From: Chitinophaga silvisoli
GTDB taxonomy: Bacteria > Bacteroidota > Bacteroidia > Chitinophagales > Chitinophagaceae
NCBI RefSeq assembly: GCF_003412465.1
Contig: NZ_QTJV01000001.1
Coordinates: 682,001-746,000, forward strand
DNA: 64,000 nucleotides
Direction: 5' to 3'
Shown here: positions 47,465-55,064 of the stretch, in pieces
Numbering within the stretch: the stretch's first letter is position 1
How the letters are laid out: each line of letters opens with the position of its first letter
The notes under the pieces: generated by a model
Told to the model about the DNA's origin: nothing
Databases searched by the model: none
Seen by the model: only the letters and a program-made list of their open reading frames with translations
Made by a program: the position numbers and the translations under genes

Positions 47465-49615
47465 TTATCTGATCACCTCCCATTTCTTTACCTGGAACCG
47501 GCTGCCTTTAAAACCACCAGTTTTCATGACCGTACCTTTCCCATTCTGATAGCTTAAATTCAGGATGTTGTATTTCCCTTTTTCAAAGTCAAACGTAACG
47601 CCGTCATCTTCAAATAAAGAAAAAGTCTCCGCCTGCTCACCATACACATAGCAGGTCAACTCGAACCGTGTGTCTGGACTAATGTACTCTACTGGTCGGG
47701 CCAAAGGTAATATTGTACCTTCTTTAATAAAGATTGGCAAATCAGTATAACCAGTCTTGATAACATATTCCTGACCGCCCGCATATTTTTTCCGGGTGTT
47801 AAAGTCATACCAGTTACCTGCCGGAAGATACACCTTTCGCTCATCACTCTCTGCTGTAAGCGGAGCCGCCAGCATTCCCTGTCCGATCATATATTCATCG
47901 TCAATATTGAAAACTTTCGGATCATCCGGATAATCGACTACCAGGGCCCTGAACGGTGGAATACCTTTTAAATGGTAATCGGCAAATGCACTATAAAGAT
48001 AGGGCACCAGGCTCATTCTGAAATTAAGGAGTTTACGTACATCTGCTTCTACGGCTTTCGCGTTCTCCATAAACTCATTCTTATTATTTTTATCGATATT
48101 GATCTGCAGCCATGGCGGATTTTGCAGGTACCAGGAATTATAAAGTGTCTGAGCAGAAAGTACCGCTGTCTGACTCCGGCGCATCAGGTCCGCGATCGAC
48201 CTGGATTCCCTTACCTCAGGTGACCACATTAGTCCTGAAAAACCGGAATTTATGATCATTTGAATGTATTCATGATGATCATAAGTGTCACTGTAAAGCG
48301 ATGCCGGGTAAGAAGAAGCAAATGCATTGGAAGCACGCACATCCAGAAAGGTTCGGGTATTAAGTTCTTTATAAATGTTATAAACGGCTTTCTGGTAAAC
48401 AATGCCGAATACCTGGTGCATTTGCTCGCCGTCGATCCCTGAGGGAAAACGACTGTGCTCAGGGAAGCTCCAGGTAGCATTTCCCATGGTAAGGTTAGAA
48501 TTATCACACTCATCCATTTTAAATCCTGATATACCTTTGAGAACGAAGGTCTCCTTATGATAGTTGGCAAATAATTTACTGGCCGAAGTATCAACAAAAT
48601 CAGGTACCAGGCCATTCCAGACCAGGTAATTACCTGACTTGTTCTGCAAGGGTGCATATAGCGGTGACTTAGGATTTACGAAGGCATGTTCCCACAAATT
48701 AATATGATATCCTTTTGATCTCATAGTGTCTATGAACTGATCGTGTGTAGGGAAAAAATCTTTATTCCATACATAAGAACAGGAGTAGGCAGCAGTCTGC
48801 CATTTCGGTTCCAGTCCCAGTACATCGCAGGGAATATCATTCGCCCGGAAATACTCCGCCATTTTACCCACCTGTTGTTGGTTAAAGTCTGCTTTTACAC
48901 GATATTTAATGCCTAGTCCCCACATGGCCGGTAAAGCTCCGCCGCCTGAAAAAAGGTTGTAGCGCTGTAACACATTGAGCAGCTCAGGCCCTTCAAATAC
49001 ATACACTTCAACGCCCTGCACCCCGGGAACATCCACAGCAACATAGCCAGAGGCCGGACTTTCATTTTTATAAAGTTCCGCCACCGAATTACCGCTTTTG
49101 CCATCACTCAGCTTAATGGCACCTGTGTTTTTGGCGGTGCTGCCACAGTAAAATGTAGCATAGTGGGATGTATTAACGAGGATGCCGTAACCTTTGTTAG
49201 ACACATAGAATGGCATGGGTGCATGGGTATATCCCAGGTCGTGGGAGGGATTGTCGTTGACGATTGGTTTTTTCCTGAGCCCTTTCTGGTTGAAGGAACC
49301 CATTTGCAGACCGAATCCATACAGTTGCTCCTGCTTGTCTAAGGGAATCTCTACCAGAACACCACGTTCTGTAATATCTATCCTGATATCCTGGATGTTG
49401 AAAGGTAGCTTGCCTTCAGGCAGTTTGCCCATGGCAGCTGTCATCGGTTTTTCATTGCAGAAGTAATATGGGGAAAATTGCTCGGGCTTGCCAGAAGTCA
49501 GTTTAATTACACCTGGTGCCACCCTTGTGATCTCTGCAGTTGGCTGGGCAAAAGTAAAAAAGACCCTGCCATGAAGAAAGAACAGTATTAATATAATCCG
49601 ATTTACAAATTTCAT
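47465..49615 (-). CDS. secreted glycoside hydrolase family 31 enzyme
   Basis: 716 residues with a signal peptide (IILILFFLHGRVFFTFAQ). A beta-sandwich N-domain (LYGFGLQMGSFNQKG) precedes the catalytic barrel. The expected nucleophile is Asp368 in GFKMDECDNS, with MWSPEVRES further on and a C-terminal sandwich (AAPLTAESDERKVYLPAGNWYDF). GH31 includes alpha-glucosidases, alpha-xylosidases and alpha-galactosidases; the unusual nucleophile context leaves the specificity open. It follows a GH92 gene in the same direction, suggesting joint breakdown of an alpha-linked or mannose-containing glycan. Confidence 0.88.
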   Translation of the reverse strand: MKFVNRIILILFFLHGRVFFTFAQPTAEITRVAPGVIKLTSGKPEQFSPYYFCNEKPMTAAMGKLPEGKLPFNIQDIRIDITERGVLVEIPLDKQEQLYGFGLQMGSFNQKGLRKKPIVNDNPSHDLGYTHAPMPFYVSNKGYGILVNTSHYATFYCGSTAKNTGAIKLSDGKSGNSVAELYKNESPASGYVAVDVPGVQGVEVYVFEGPELLNVLQRYNLFSGGGALPAMWGLGIKYRVKADFNQQQVGKMAEYFRANDIPCDVLGLEPKWQTAAYSCSYVWNKDFFPTHDQFIDTMRSKGYHINLWEHAFVNPKSPLYAPLQNKSGNYLVWNGLVPDFVDTSASKLFANYHKETFVLKGISGFKMDECDNSNLTMGNATWSFPEHSRFPSGIDGEQMHQVFGIVYQKAVYNIYKELNTRTFLDVRASNAFASSYPASLYSDTYDHHEYIQMIINSGFSGLMWSPEVRESRSIADLMRRSQTAVLSAQTLYNSWYLQNPPWLQINIDKNNKNEFMENAKAVEADVRKLLNFRMSLVPYLYSAFADYHLKGIPPFRALVVDYPDDPKVFNIDDEYMIGQGMLAAPLTAESDERKVYLPAGNWYDFNTRKKYAGGQEYVIKTGYTDLPIFIKEGTILPLARPVEYISPDTRFELTCYVYGEQAETFSLFEDDGVTFDFEKGKYNILNLSYQNGKGTVMKTGGFKGSRFQVKKWEVIR

Positions 49616-49697
49616 AACTAAATATACAATTGCATTTTAAACCTCACTATCCCAAATCACTTGAACGGTTAAATCCCGTATACTTTTAAAATAATAA

Positions 49698-49743
49698 GGG
49701 ACGCTTTTTAAGCGGAAAGCGCCCCATATTTTCAAAACGTTTT
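49698..49743 (-). promoter_or_regulatory. terminator-like hairpin and LacI-type palindrome
   Basis: On the minus strand a hairpin pairs GGG plus CGCTTT (49698-49707) with AAAGCG plus CCC (49716-49725), with one mismatch, then a T-rich run; it could end the GH92 transcript. AAAACGTTTT (49734-49743), within a nearly symmetric 12-mer, resembles a LacI/GalR operator about 120 bases upstream of GH31. Confidence 0.4.
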
Positions 49744-49818
49744 CGCTCATTGTCTCTTTAAAAAAACGGATAATGGCCGGGTGCAATTACAGGATGCTTC
49801 CCTTCAATTGCACAGTGT

Positions 49819-52026
49819 TTAGTCCTCATTATCGTATGAAGGTGGCGCGGCCTGAGTCCCCCAGTTCTTATCGGGTACGGCTGATAAAGTGAAGGCAAGC
49901 TCACCACCGTTCCGGATACTGCTCCATGGTATCCAGGTTCCATCCAAAGGTCTGCCATTTAGCTTTAAAGAAGTGATATACTTTTTGTCAGCATCGCCAC
50001 CTCGTATAGCCAGGGTCTGTCCTGTTCCCAGATGAATGTTTATAGTAGAAAAGATGGGGCTGTTGACGGAAAATCCCCCAACTCCCGGAACCATGGGATA
50101 CAAACCAATGTCAGCAAAAACATACCAGGCACCCATCGCGCCAAGATCATCATTCCCAGGCAGACCATTATCGCGATTGCTATATTGTTCATTAAGGATC
50201 CGTCGGACTGTCTCCTGAGTTTTATAAGGTACACTAATCCAGTTATACACCCAGGGAACCTGGAAATCGGGCTCATTTCCAGCAGCAAACCATTCCTGGT
50301 TGTAGCTTGCATTAAGCTGGCTGAAGAATTCATCAAGCCGCTGTTCTGCTTTTGCTTTTCCGCCTGACACTGTGATCAGACCATCCAGGTTATAAGGAAC
50401 CATCCAGAAATAATTCTTATAGCTGGCTTCGCGCCAGTCTTCATCATACTTTTTCCATGATCCGTCATTATTACGGGACTGAAGCCAGCCGGAAGATGGG
50501 TTATACAGGTTTTTCCAGGCCTGTGCTCTTTTCAGGTACCTGCGCCAAAGCGTACTGTCCTTAAACGCCTCCAGGGCAAAACGACCAATGGCAAAATCTG
50601 CAGAAGTATATTCAAGCATCATCGAAGCGTGCATATATCCTTTTCCAAGATACTGCTCCAGGAAAGGGCGCGTGAGAATATTCTGTGATTTCGTTCCCGG
50701 CACCTCAGCTCCCCTTCGCATAATTTCCAGCGCTTTCTTTGAATCAAAATCCGTTGCCCCGAATGCATAGGCATTGGCAACCAGTATAGAAGTGGGGTCG
50801 CCCTGCATGATGCCCGTTTCAGTGTCTCCCATGATCCAGCGGGCAAAGCCTCCGCCTGACTGCTCTGCAAATACCAGCTGGGAAGAAACCATCTCCGACA
50901 TTTCCTTTGGAGCCAGTATACTGATCAGTTGCCCCTGGGTCCGATAGGTGTCCCAGTTGCTGAACGACGTGTAATAATCACCCCGTTCCGCCTTATGTAC
51001 TTTATGGTCTGCACCTGTGTATTCGCCGTTTACATCATTAAAAACATTCGGATGGCCAAAAGAATGGTACAGATGGGTATAAAATTGGGTAAGCTGCTCA
51101 GTATTTCCACTGCTGACTTCTATTTTTCCCAGGTATTTATTCCAGGCAGCTGCCGTTTCCTGCTTTACCTTGTCAAAGGACCACCCGGGATTTTCAGTTG
51201 CAAGGTTCTGTTTTGCATTTTCAAGGGACACATAGGAAATGCCGAATTTATACCCTACGGGTTTCCCTGAAGAAATATCAAAAGTAAAATAAGCACCGGA
51301 ATTCTCCCCTGCTGCTGACTTTGAAGAAGGTTCAAAAGCCTTACCTTTCCATGTTCCTGACGCAGTGGGACGAGCATCGAATTCAGCCACAAAGTATACC
51401 TTCAGGGAAGATGGTGAGCCGCAGAAAGAACCTGTATTTGCATACCCTTCACATTTTCCGGGACCGGTTATCCTGATCTGCGCATCTGTTATTTTCGTCG
51501 AATTAATTCCCGACCCAATTATCACCGTTATTTTTTTCTCAGAGGGTAGGCAGCTAATCCTTGCCATACCTGTTCTTTTGGTGACGGTAAGCTCACAATC
51601 AATTTTCTCTTTTACCTTCACCTTATAATACCCTGCAATCGCTTTGTTAACCTGGTAGCGGGGATCCAGGTGCTCCATTGAATCGGGTGAAGCTTTAAGT
51701 TCCCCCGGCAAGGGCAGCATGGGAAAATTTCCCAGGTGTTCACAACCAGCTCCGCTGAGCTGATTGACAACAAAGCCTTTGTGTTCCGTAAAAAATGTAG
51801 GAGTAAACTGTACCATTCCAAAGGGATACATAGCACCTGGAAAGGTGTACCCTGCCTCAAGATAACGCTCCTGAATACCGTGACCTTTCCCTTTCGAACC
51901 AATAAGGGTGTTTACTTTTTCTGCGTAATTTATCCCGCTGCTTGTCTGCGCTATCAGGTGCCTGCACTGAAAGCAGAAAAGAAATACGATAATGAGCCTG
52001 ATACTTCTTACCTGAATACCATTCAT
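49819..52026 (-). CDS. secreted GH92 alpha-mannosidase
   Basis: 735 residues from 52026, the start that gives a compact signal peptide (SIRLIIVFLFCFQCRHLIAQ). GH92 enzymes are calcium-dependent exo-acting alpha-mannosidases for N-glycans and yeast mannan. Family marks are VNTLIGSKGKGHG, YPFGMVQFTP, GAGCEHLGNFPMLP, SFSNWDTYRTQG, WIMGDTETGIMQGDP and the catalytic-base region GNDDLGAMGAWYVFADIGLYPMVPG. No SusC/SusD pair is in view, so this is not a complete polysaccharide utilisation locus. Confidence 0.93.
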   Translation of the reverse strand: MNGIQVRSIRLIIVFLFCFQCRHLIAQTSSGINYAEKVNTLIGSKGKGHGIQERYLEAGYTFPGAMYPFGMVQFTPTFFTEHKGFVVNQLSGAGCEHLGNFPMLPLPGELKASPDSMEHLDPRYQVNKAIAGYYKVKVKEKIDCELTVTKRTGMARISCLPSEKKITVIIGSGINSTKITDAQIRITGPGKCEGYANTGSFCGSPSSLKVYFVAEFDARPTASGTWKGKAFEPSSKSAAGENSGAYFTFDISSGKPVGYKFGISYVSLENAKQNLATENPGWSFDKVKQETAAAWNKYLGKIEVSSGNTEQLTQFYTHLYHSFGHPNVFNDVNGEYTGADHKVHKAERGDYYTSFSNWDTYRTQGQLISILAPKEMSEMVSSQLVFAEQSGGGFARWIMGDTETGIMQGDPTSILVANAYAFGATDFDSKKALEIMRRGAEVPGTKSQNILTRPFLEQYLGKGYMHASMMLEYTSADFAIGRFALEAFKDSTLWRRYLKRAQAWKNLYNPSSGWLQSRNNDGSWKKYDEDWREASYKNYFWMVPYNLDGLITVSGGKAKAEQRLDEFFSQLNASYNQEWFAAGNEPDFQVPWVYNWISVPYKTQETVRRILNEQYSNRDNGLPGNDDLGAMGAWYVFADIGLYPMVPGVGGFSVNSPIFSTINIHLGTGQTLAIRGGDADKKYITSLKLNGRPLDGTWIPWSSIRNGGELAFTLSAVPDKNWGTQAAPPSYDNED

Positions 52027-52311
52027 TTCAAATACCATTATTTTATAGGTTAAATGATTAAGGTTATTCACGACCCGTGGATAGTCGGAATATTTGCGAT
52101 CTTAATAGTGTAAAATATTATTTACAAAAACAATGATTTTAATAAATAATGTTTTGCACGCTTGCAGATTTACAATGGTTGAATCTCAGCGCATCACCTA
52201 AAACCATCCGTAAGTAAATGAATAAACAGCATCAATGCCAGCAGGAGTAATCTGATTTTCCTACCCTCAAATTAAAGAATGAATTCCCCAGGCAAATGAT
52301 CCCGATTTTAT
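52027..52311. other. AT-rich intergenic region
   Basis: About 285 bases between the GH92 start and the ncRNA terminator. It should contain the GH92 promoter, but no clear TAnnTTTG box was found. No gene is supported. Confidence 0.5.
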
Positions 52312-52349
52312 AAAATAAAAAAAAGACCGTCTCTCTTCAAAGACGGTCT
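52312..52349 (-). terminator. terminator of the structured ncRNA
   Basis: AGACCGTCT / AGACGGTCT, nine perfect pairs with an eight-base loop, followed on the minus strand by TTTTTTTTATTTT. Confidence 0.92.
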
Positions 52350-52382
52350 AATTACATTGTAAGGTAACAATCAAGCAAAGTA

Positions 52383-52447
52383 CAAGGTGCGCTACCATTG
52401 CGCCATTCCGCATTTTACCGCGAAAGCAGGACTCGAACCTGCAACCA
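52383..52447 (-). ncRNA. circularly permuted tRNA-like module
   Basis: In transcript order: variable loop TGGTT; T arm GCAGG-TTCGAGT-CCTGC (52442-52426); acceptor 3' strand TTTCGCG (52425-52419); loop GTAAAA; acceptor 5' strand TGCGGAA (52412-52406); U8-G9; D arm GCGC-AATGGTA-GCGC (52403-52389); A26; CCTTG (52387-52383). The acceptor stem makes seven pairs, two of them wobble. Invariant bases U8, A14, G18, G19, A21, U54, U55, C56, G57, A58 and C61 are present. The anticodon arm is opened into the rest of the RNA and pairs weakly. Confidence 0.65.
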
Positions 52448-52709
52448 CCCGATCCATAGCCGAAGTAACTCTACTCTACGACACTTACAAATACTGCCAG
52501 TATGCCTCCCCTAAGGGGCGATGTATTTCCTTCTTACGGCACCTGAATATTGTAAAAATAAAACCGGGTAAAAAACCGAAAAGGCACTTACGATGGCGCT
52601 TGTCATCCAACACTCCTTTCGAAGCCCGAACTATGTACCAGCATTCCACCTTAACCCGAAGAAATCCTTCTCTACGACACCGGGATTATTTATTGTTTCC
52701 GTAACAATA

Positions 52710-52749
52710 CAAAGATATCAGCACATGTGCGCAGTTTTTCTGCGCAGTT
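52710..52749 (-). promoter_or_regulatory. ncRNA promoter with repeat operators
   Basis: TATCTTTG on the minus strand (52710-52717) is a consensus -7 box. Directly upstream are the 10-bp palindrome GCACATGTGC (52721-52730) and two direct copies of TGCGCAGTT on the plus strand (52728-52736, 52741-52749), 13 bases apart, where the -33 region should be. This suggests activator-dependent or repressed transcription. Confidence 0.5.
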
Positions 52750-52944
52750 AAATATTTCTTTTCAAACAGTTGAATGATTTTCTAAAAATAACTGATCATC
52801 TTACCCCAAACAGTTGGATGCTGTTCCAAAACAATTCCCCAATCCAATTCCCAATTCAATTCCCCAAAACCAATTTACTCCTCATTATCAATCATTTGGC
52901 ATGTTTTTTAATGTCCTTTATACTAATCATAAAATTTTAATCAC

Positions 52945-53304
52945 ATGAAACATTCGAAAACCTTGCTTCTCTCCGTAGCCGTAGCTACCTCCATCTCTTT
53001 CTTTGCCTGCAAAGGAAAAAACAACACTACCTCCACTACTGACACTGCTGCGACCATCGCTCCCGAGGCTACCGATACTGCTCTCACGCCACCACCACCT
53101 CCACCCGCAGAAGCCGCTGCCGACGACTCTTTGACCACCAAAGCCAATGATGCCATCAAAGACTACCCTGGTGTGTCAGCCAGCGTTAGCAATGGCGAAG
53201 TCACCCTCACCGGTGAAATCTCAAAAGCCAAACTGCCAAAACTCTTACAGGCTGTGAACGCTACAAATCCTAAAAAGGTAAACAATCAGCTCACCATTAA
53301 ATAA
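52945..53304 (+). CDS. BON-domain lipoprotein
   Basis: 119 residues. A lipoprotein signal ends in the lipobox SFFAC (Cys near residue 18), followed by a low-complexity Thr/Ala/Pro linker with seven consecutive prolines. One BON domain follows (DDSLTTKANDAIKDYPGVSASVSNGEVTLTGEISKAKL). BON domains bind membranes or partner proteins in the periplasm and are linked to osmotic and envelope stress. Six bases separate it from the next gene, so they form one unit. Confidence 0.85.
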   Translation: MKHSKTLLLSVAVATSISFFACKGKNNTTSTTDTAATIAPEATDTALTPPPPPPAEAAADDSLTTKANDAIKDYPGVSASVSNGEVTLTGEISKAKLPKLLQAVNATNPKKVNNQLTIK

Positions 53305-53310
53305 GCTCCC

Positions 53311-53727
53311 ATGGCTTTACAGGACAAATACAAAGAATTGATTGATGCCGCCAAAGCCGCTGGTGTAAACGATTTGAAAGTAACAGAACAGAATAATGTG
53401 CTCCATATCGACGGCACCGCATCCAGTGGTCAGGTCAAAGATAATCTCTGGGCCATCTATGGCAAGATAGACCCGGACTACCGCGCAGGCGATCTCATCC
53501 TCAATATCGATGCCTCCGCCGCTGCCGGTACTAAAGCGAAAGTAATTACGCAATCATCTAATCTGAATATTCGCAAAGGCCCCGGTACAGACCAGGAAAT
53601 CTTAGGCAAAGCTGCCCATGGCGAAATCATCACCGTCATCAGCAAACCTAATGACCAATGGAGCCTTGTAAGAACTGATAAAGGCGTAGAAGGGTATGCC
53701 TATTCACAATATCTCGAACAGGCATAA
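53311..53727 (+). CDS. BON-like and SH3b domain protein
   Basis: 138 residues without a signal peptide. The N-terminal half (LIDAAKAAGVNDLKVTEQNNVLHIDGTASSGQVKDNLWAIYGKI) looks like a BON- or LysM-system-type domain. The C-terminal half is a bacterial SH3 domain (LNIRKGPGTDQEILGKAAHGEIITVISKPNDQWSLVRTDKGVEGYAYSQYL) of the kind that binds cell-wall peptides. Close linkage to the BON lipoprotein suggests a shared envelope role. Confidence 0.83.
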   Translation: MALQDKYKELIDAAKAAGVNDLKVTEQNNVLHIDGTASSGQVKDNLWAIYGKIDPDYRAGDLILNIDASAAAGTKAKVITQSSNLNIRKGPGTDQEILGKAAHGEIITVISKPNDQWSLVRTDKGVEGYAYSQYLEQA

Positions 53728-53735
53728 TATCAACT

Positions 53736-53839
53736 TATGGAGGTTGTATCAAAAGTAAATGGTCCTGATTTTAATCGGGCACCTGATGGGAAAAATCAAT
53801 TCTCAATGCTTTCAGATTGCTTTTGATACAGCCTCCATA
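53736..53839. mobile_element. miniature inverted-repeat element (MITE)
   Basis: TATGGAGGTTGTATCAAAAG (53736-53755) and its inverted copy CTTTTGATACAGCCTCCATA (53820-53839) differ at one of 20 positions and enclose about 64 non-coding bases. The outermost TA on each side may be the target duplication of an IS630/Tc1-like transposase. No transposase is inside or near, so it would be mobilised in trans. Confidence 0.65.
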
Positions 53840-53957
53840 TGCTATCCGGGTACTGGTCTGCCACCAGTGCACCGAGGTGTTGTTTATATGGCCAGGTAGC
53901 CATTTCCTCTTTGATGTCATTGGCTGGAACCAATACGGTAAAGACTAAAACAACCAT
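53796..53957 (-). pseudogene. out-of-frame coding tail truncated by the MITE
   Basis: A 53-codon frame, shifted relative to the preceding gene, reads PANDIKEEMATWPYKQHLGA then LVADQYPDSIWRLYQ before stopping inside the MITE. Codon use is normal. It may be the original C-terminus of the beta-propeller protein after a frameshift near 53920, with its end replaced by the MITE. Confidence 0.3.
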
Positions 53958-55020
53958 AATCTGTACGCACCCCCAATGTCCTATTGTCTATAAACCTGAC
54001 CTGCGCCGTCTTAACACAATGCTGTAACGGAAATTCATACAGGAAGCTCCTGTTTACAAAATCAAACACATACCCACGTGTACGCTGCGTACAAACCAGC
54101 AAGGAATTCTCTTCATTCAAACAACAATCACTCACATCCTTTGAATACCCAGGTATCTGCAATCCTTCCAGGCTCACTTCTTCCCCGGTCGCCAGCTCAA
54201 AAAAACGTATACCACCATACAATTCATGAACAAGAATAAGACTGCTATCCCTCGTCCACAACAATTTTTTCGCTATTTTAAAATCTCCTTTTAGAATAGT
54301 TACCAAACTATCATCCACTGTATTGATGAGTTGAATTTCCCCCACTTTGTTATGTAATGCCAACACTTGCCCATCCGGCGAAAGACTGGCACAGACCGGA
54401 AGAGAACCATTGACAAAATTTAGCTCCAGGGGAAATTTTTTATTATTGATATAATAAGCGGGATGTGTCGCATACGCCCATGTATTACCACCTACCGTAG
54501 CAAAACTGCCCGGCTTATCCAATGTATGTGTCAATGCTGTAAACGATGCCTGCTCAAAATCATATTGATAAATATAATGATCCAGGTCCAGCAGCAGCAT
54601 ATTCCGTTGCGCATCATAGCAGATCTCCCATGCCAGTAAACGGGGTAAAGTCAGCACTTCCGCAATATTCCCATCCGCAGTAATGCGTAATAGCTCATCC
54701 CTGACCTCATCTCCGGGCCGGTATACATAGATTCCATGTGGAGTGCCTGCAAACGATAAACAGCCCGTATACCCCTTTCCTGTATAAATATGTAATAAAG
54801 GATGCCCTAAAGCTGCTGCAGGCGCTTTCATCACAGCACCTTTCTTTAGCAGTTCCCATTCCTTTTTTAATAATTGTGTGATCGCTTCTTTGTGATCTGC
54901 AAAGGACTTACTGGTCGTCTTTACTTTACCGTCAGTATTCGTCTCCGTAGTCAATGTTGTTTCCTCGCAGGAGAGCGTTATTGATTTCCCGCCTTTGTCA
55001 TCAAATAACTGGTGTAGCAT
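53917..55020 (-). CDS. WGR-like plus beta-propeller protein
   Basis: 367 residues, no signal peptide. Residues 1-60 (KSITLSCEETTLTTETNTDGK, FADHKEAITQLLKKEWELLKKGAVM) resemble a WGR domain, as in bacterial MolR/YehF and PARP proteins. The remainder has repeated four-strand blades (VCASLSPDGQVLALHNKVGEIQLIN, LLWTRDSSLILVHELYGGIRFFELATGEE) of a WD40/YVTN-like propeller. Function unknown; a nucleic-acid-linked sensor or scaffold is possible. Its 3' end lies beside a MITE and may be frameshifted. Confidence 0.7.
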   Translation of the reverse strand: MLHQLFDDKGGKSITLSCEETTLTTETNTDGKVKTTSKSFADHKEAITQLLKKEWELLKKGAVMKAPAAALGHPLLHIYTGKGYTGCLSFAGTPHGIYVYRPGDEVRDELLRITADGNIAEVLTLPRLLAWEICYDAQRNMLLLDLDHYIYQYDFEQASFTALTHTLDKPGSFATVGGNTWAYATHPAYYINNKKFPLELNFVNGSLPVCASLSPDGQVLALHNKVGEIQLINTVDDSLVTILKGDFKIAKKLLWTRDSSLILVHELYGGIRFFELATGEEVSLEGLQIPGYSKDVSDCCLNEENSLLVCTQRTRGYVFDFVNRSFLYEFPLQHCVKTAQVRFIDNRTLGVRTDYGCFSLYRIGSSQ

Positions 55021-55064
55021 AATAAAAATTTATAACTTTAATACCTCCTAAATCATAGCAAAAA

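Larger units (their letters stand above)
52312..52705 (-). ncRNA. structured RNA with permuted tRNA-like domain
   Basis: The locus is about 390 bases, bounded by a TAnnTTTG box and a strong terminator, with no credible protein. The 3' third holds a tRNA-like domain (separate entry). The 5' part has several possible helices: ATTGTT/AACAAT at the very start, AAATAC/GTATTT enclosing CCCC-TTA-GGGG, and CCCG/CGGG closing AGAA/TTCT. An 11-base word GTGTCGTAGAG occurs twice (52670-52680, 52474-52484), each followed by a small hairpin and TTCGG. It is not tmRNA, RNase P RNA or SRP RNA by signature. A Y-RNA-like tRNA mimic is the best comparison. Confidence 0.6.

Noticed and set aside
52387..52704. 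105-residue plus-strand open frame starting MRYHCAIPHFTAKAG
   Set aside because: It contains AGLEPAT, the classic false translation of the antisense of a tRNA T arm, and covers the structured RNA in reverse.
52312..52705. Two-piece (permuted) tmRNA
   Set aside because: A normal one-piece tmRNA is present at 45138-45508. The permuted element has a full D stem, lacks the G3-U70 pair and shows no tag frame after the D arm.
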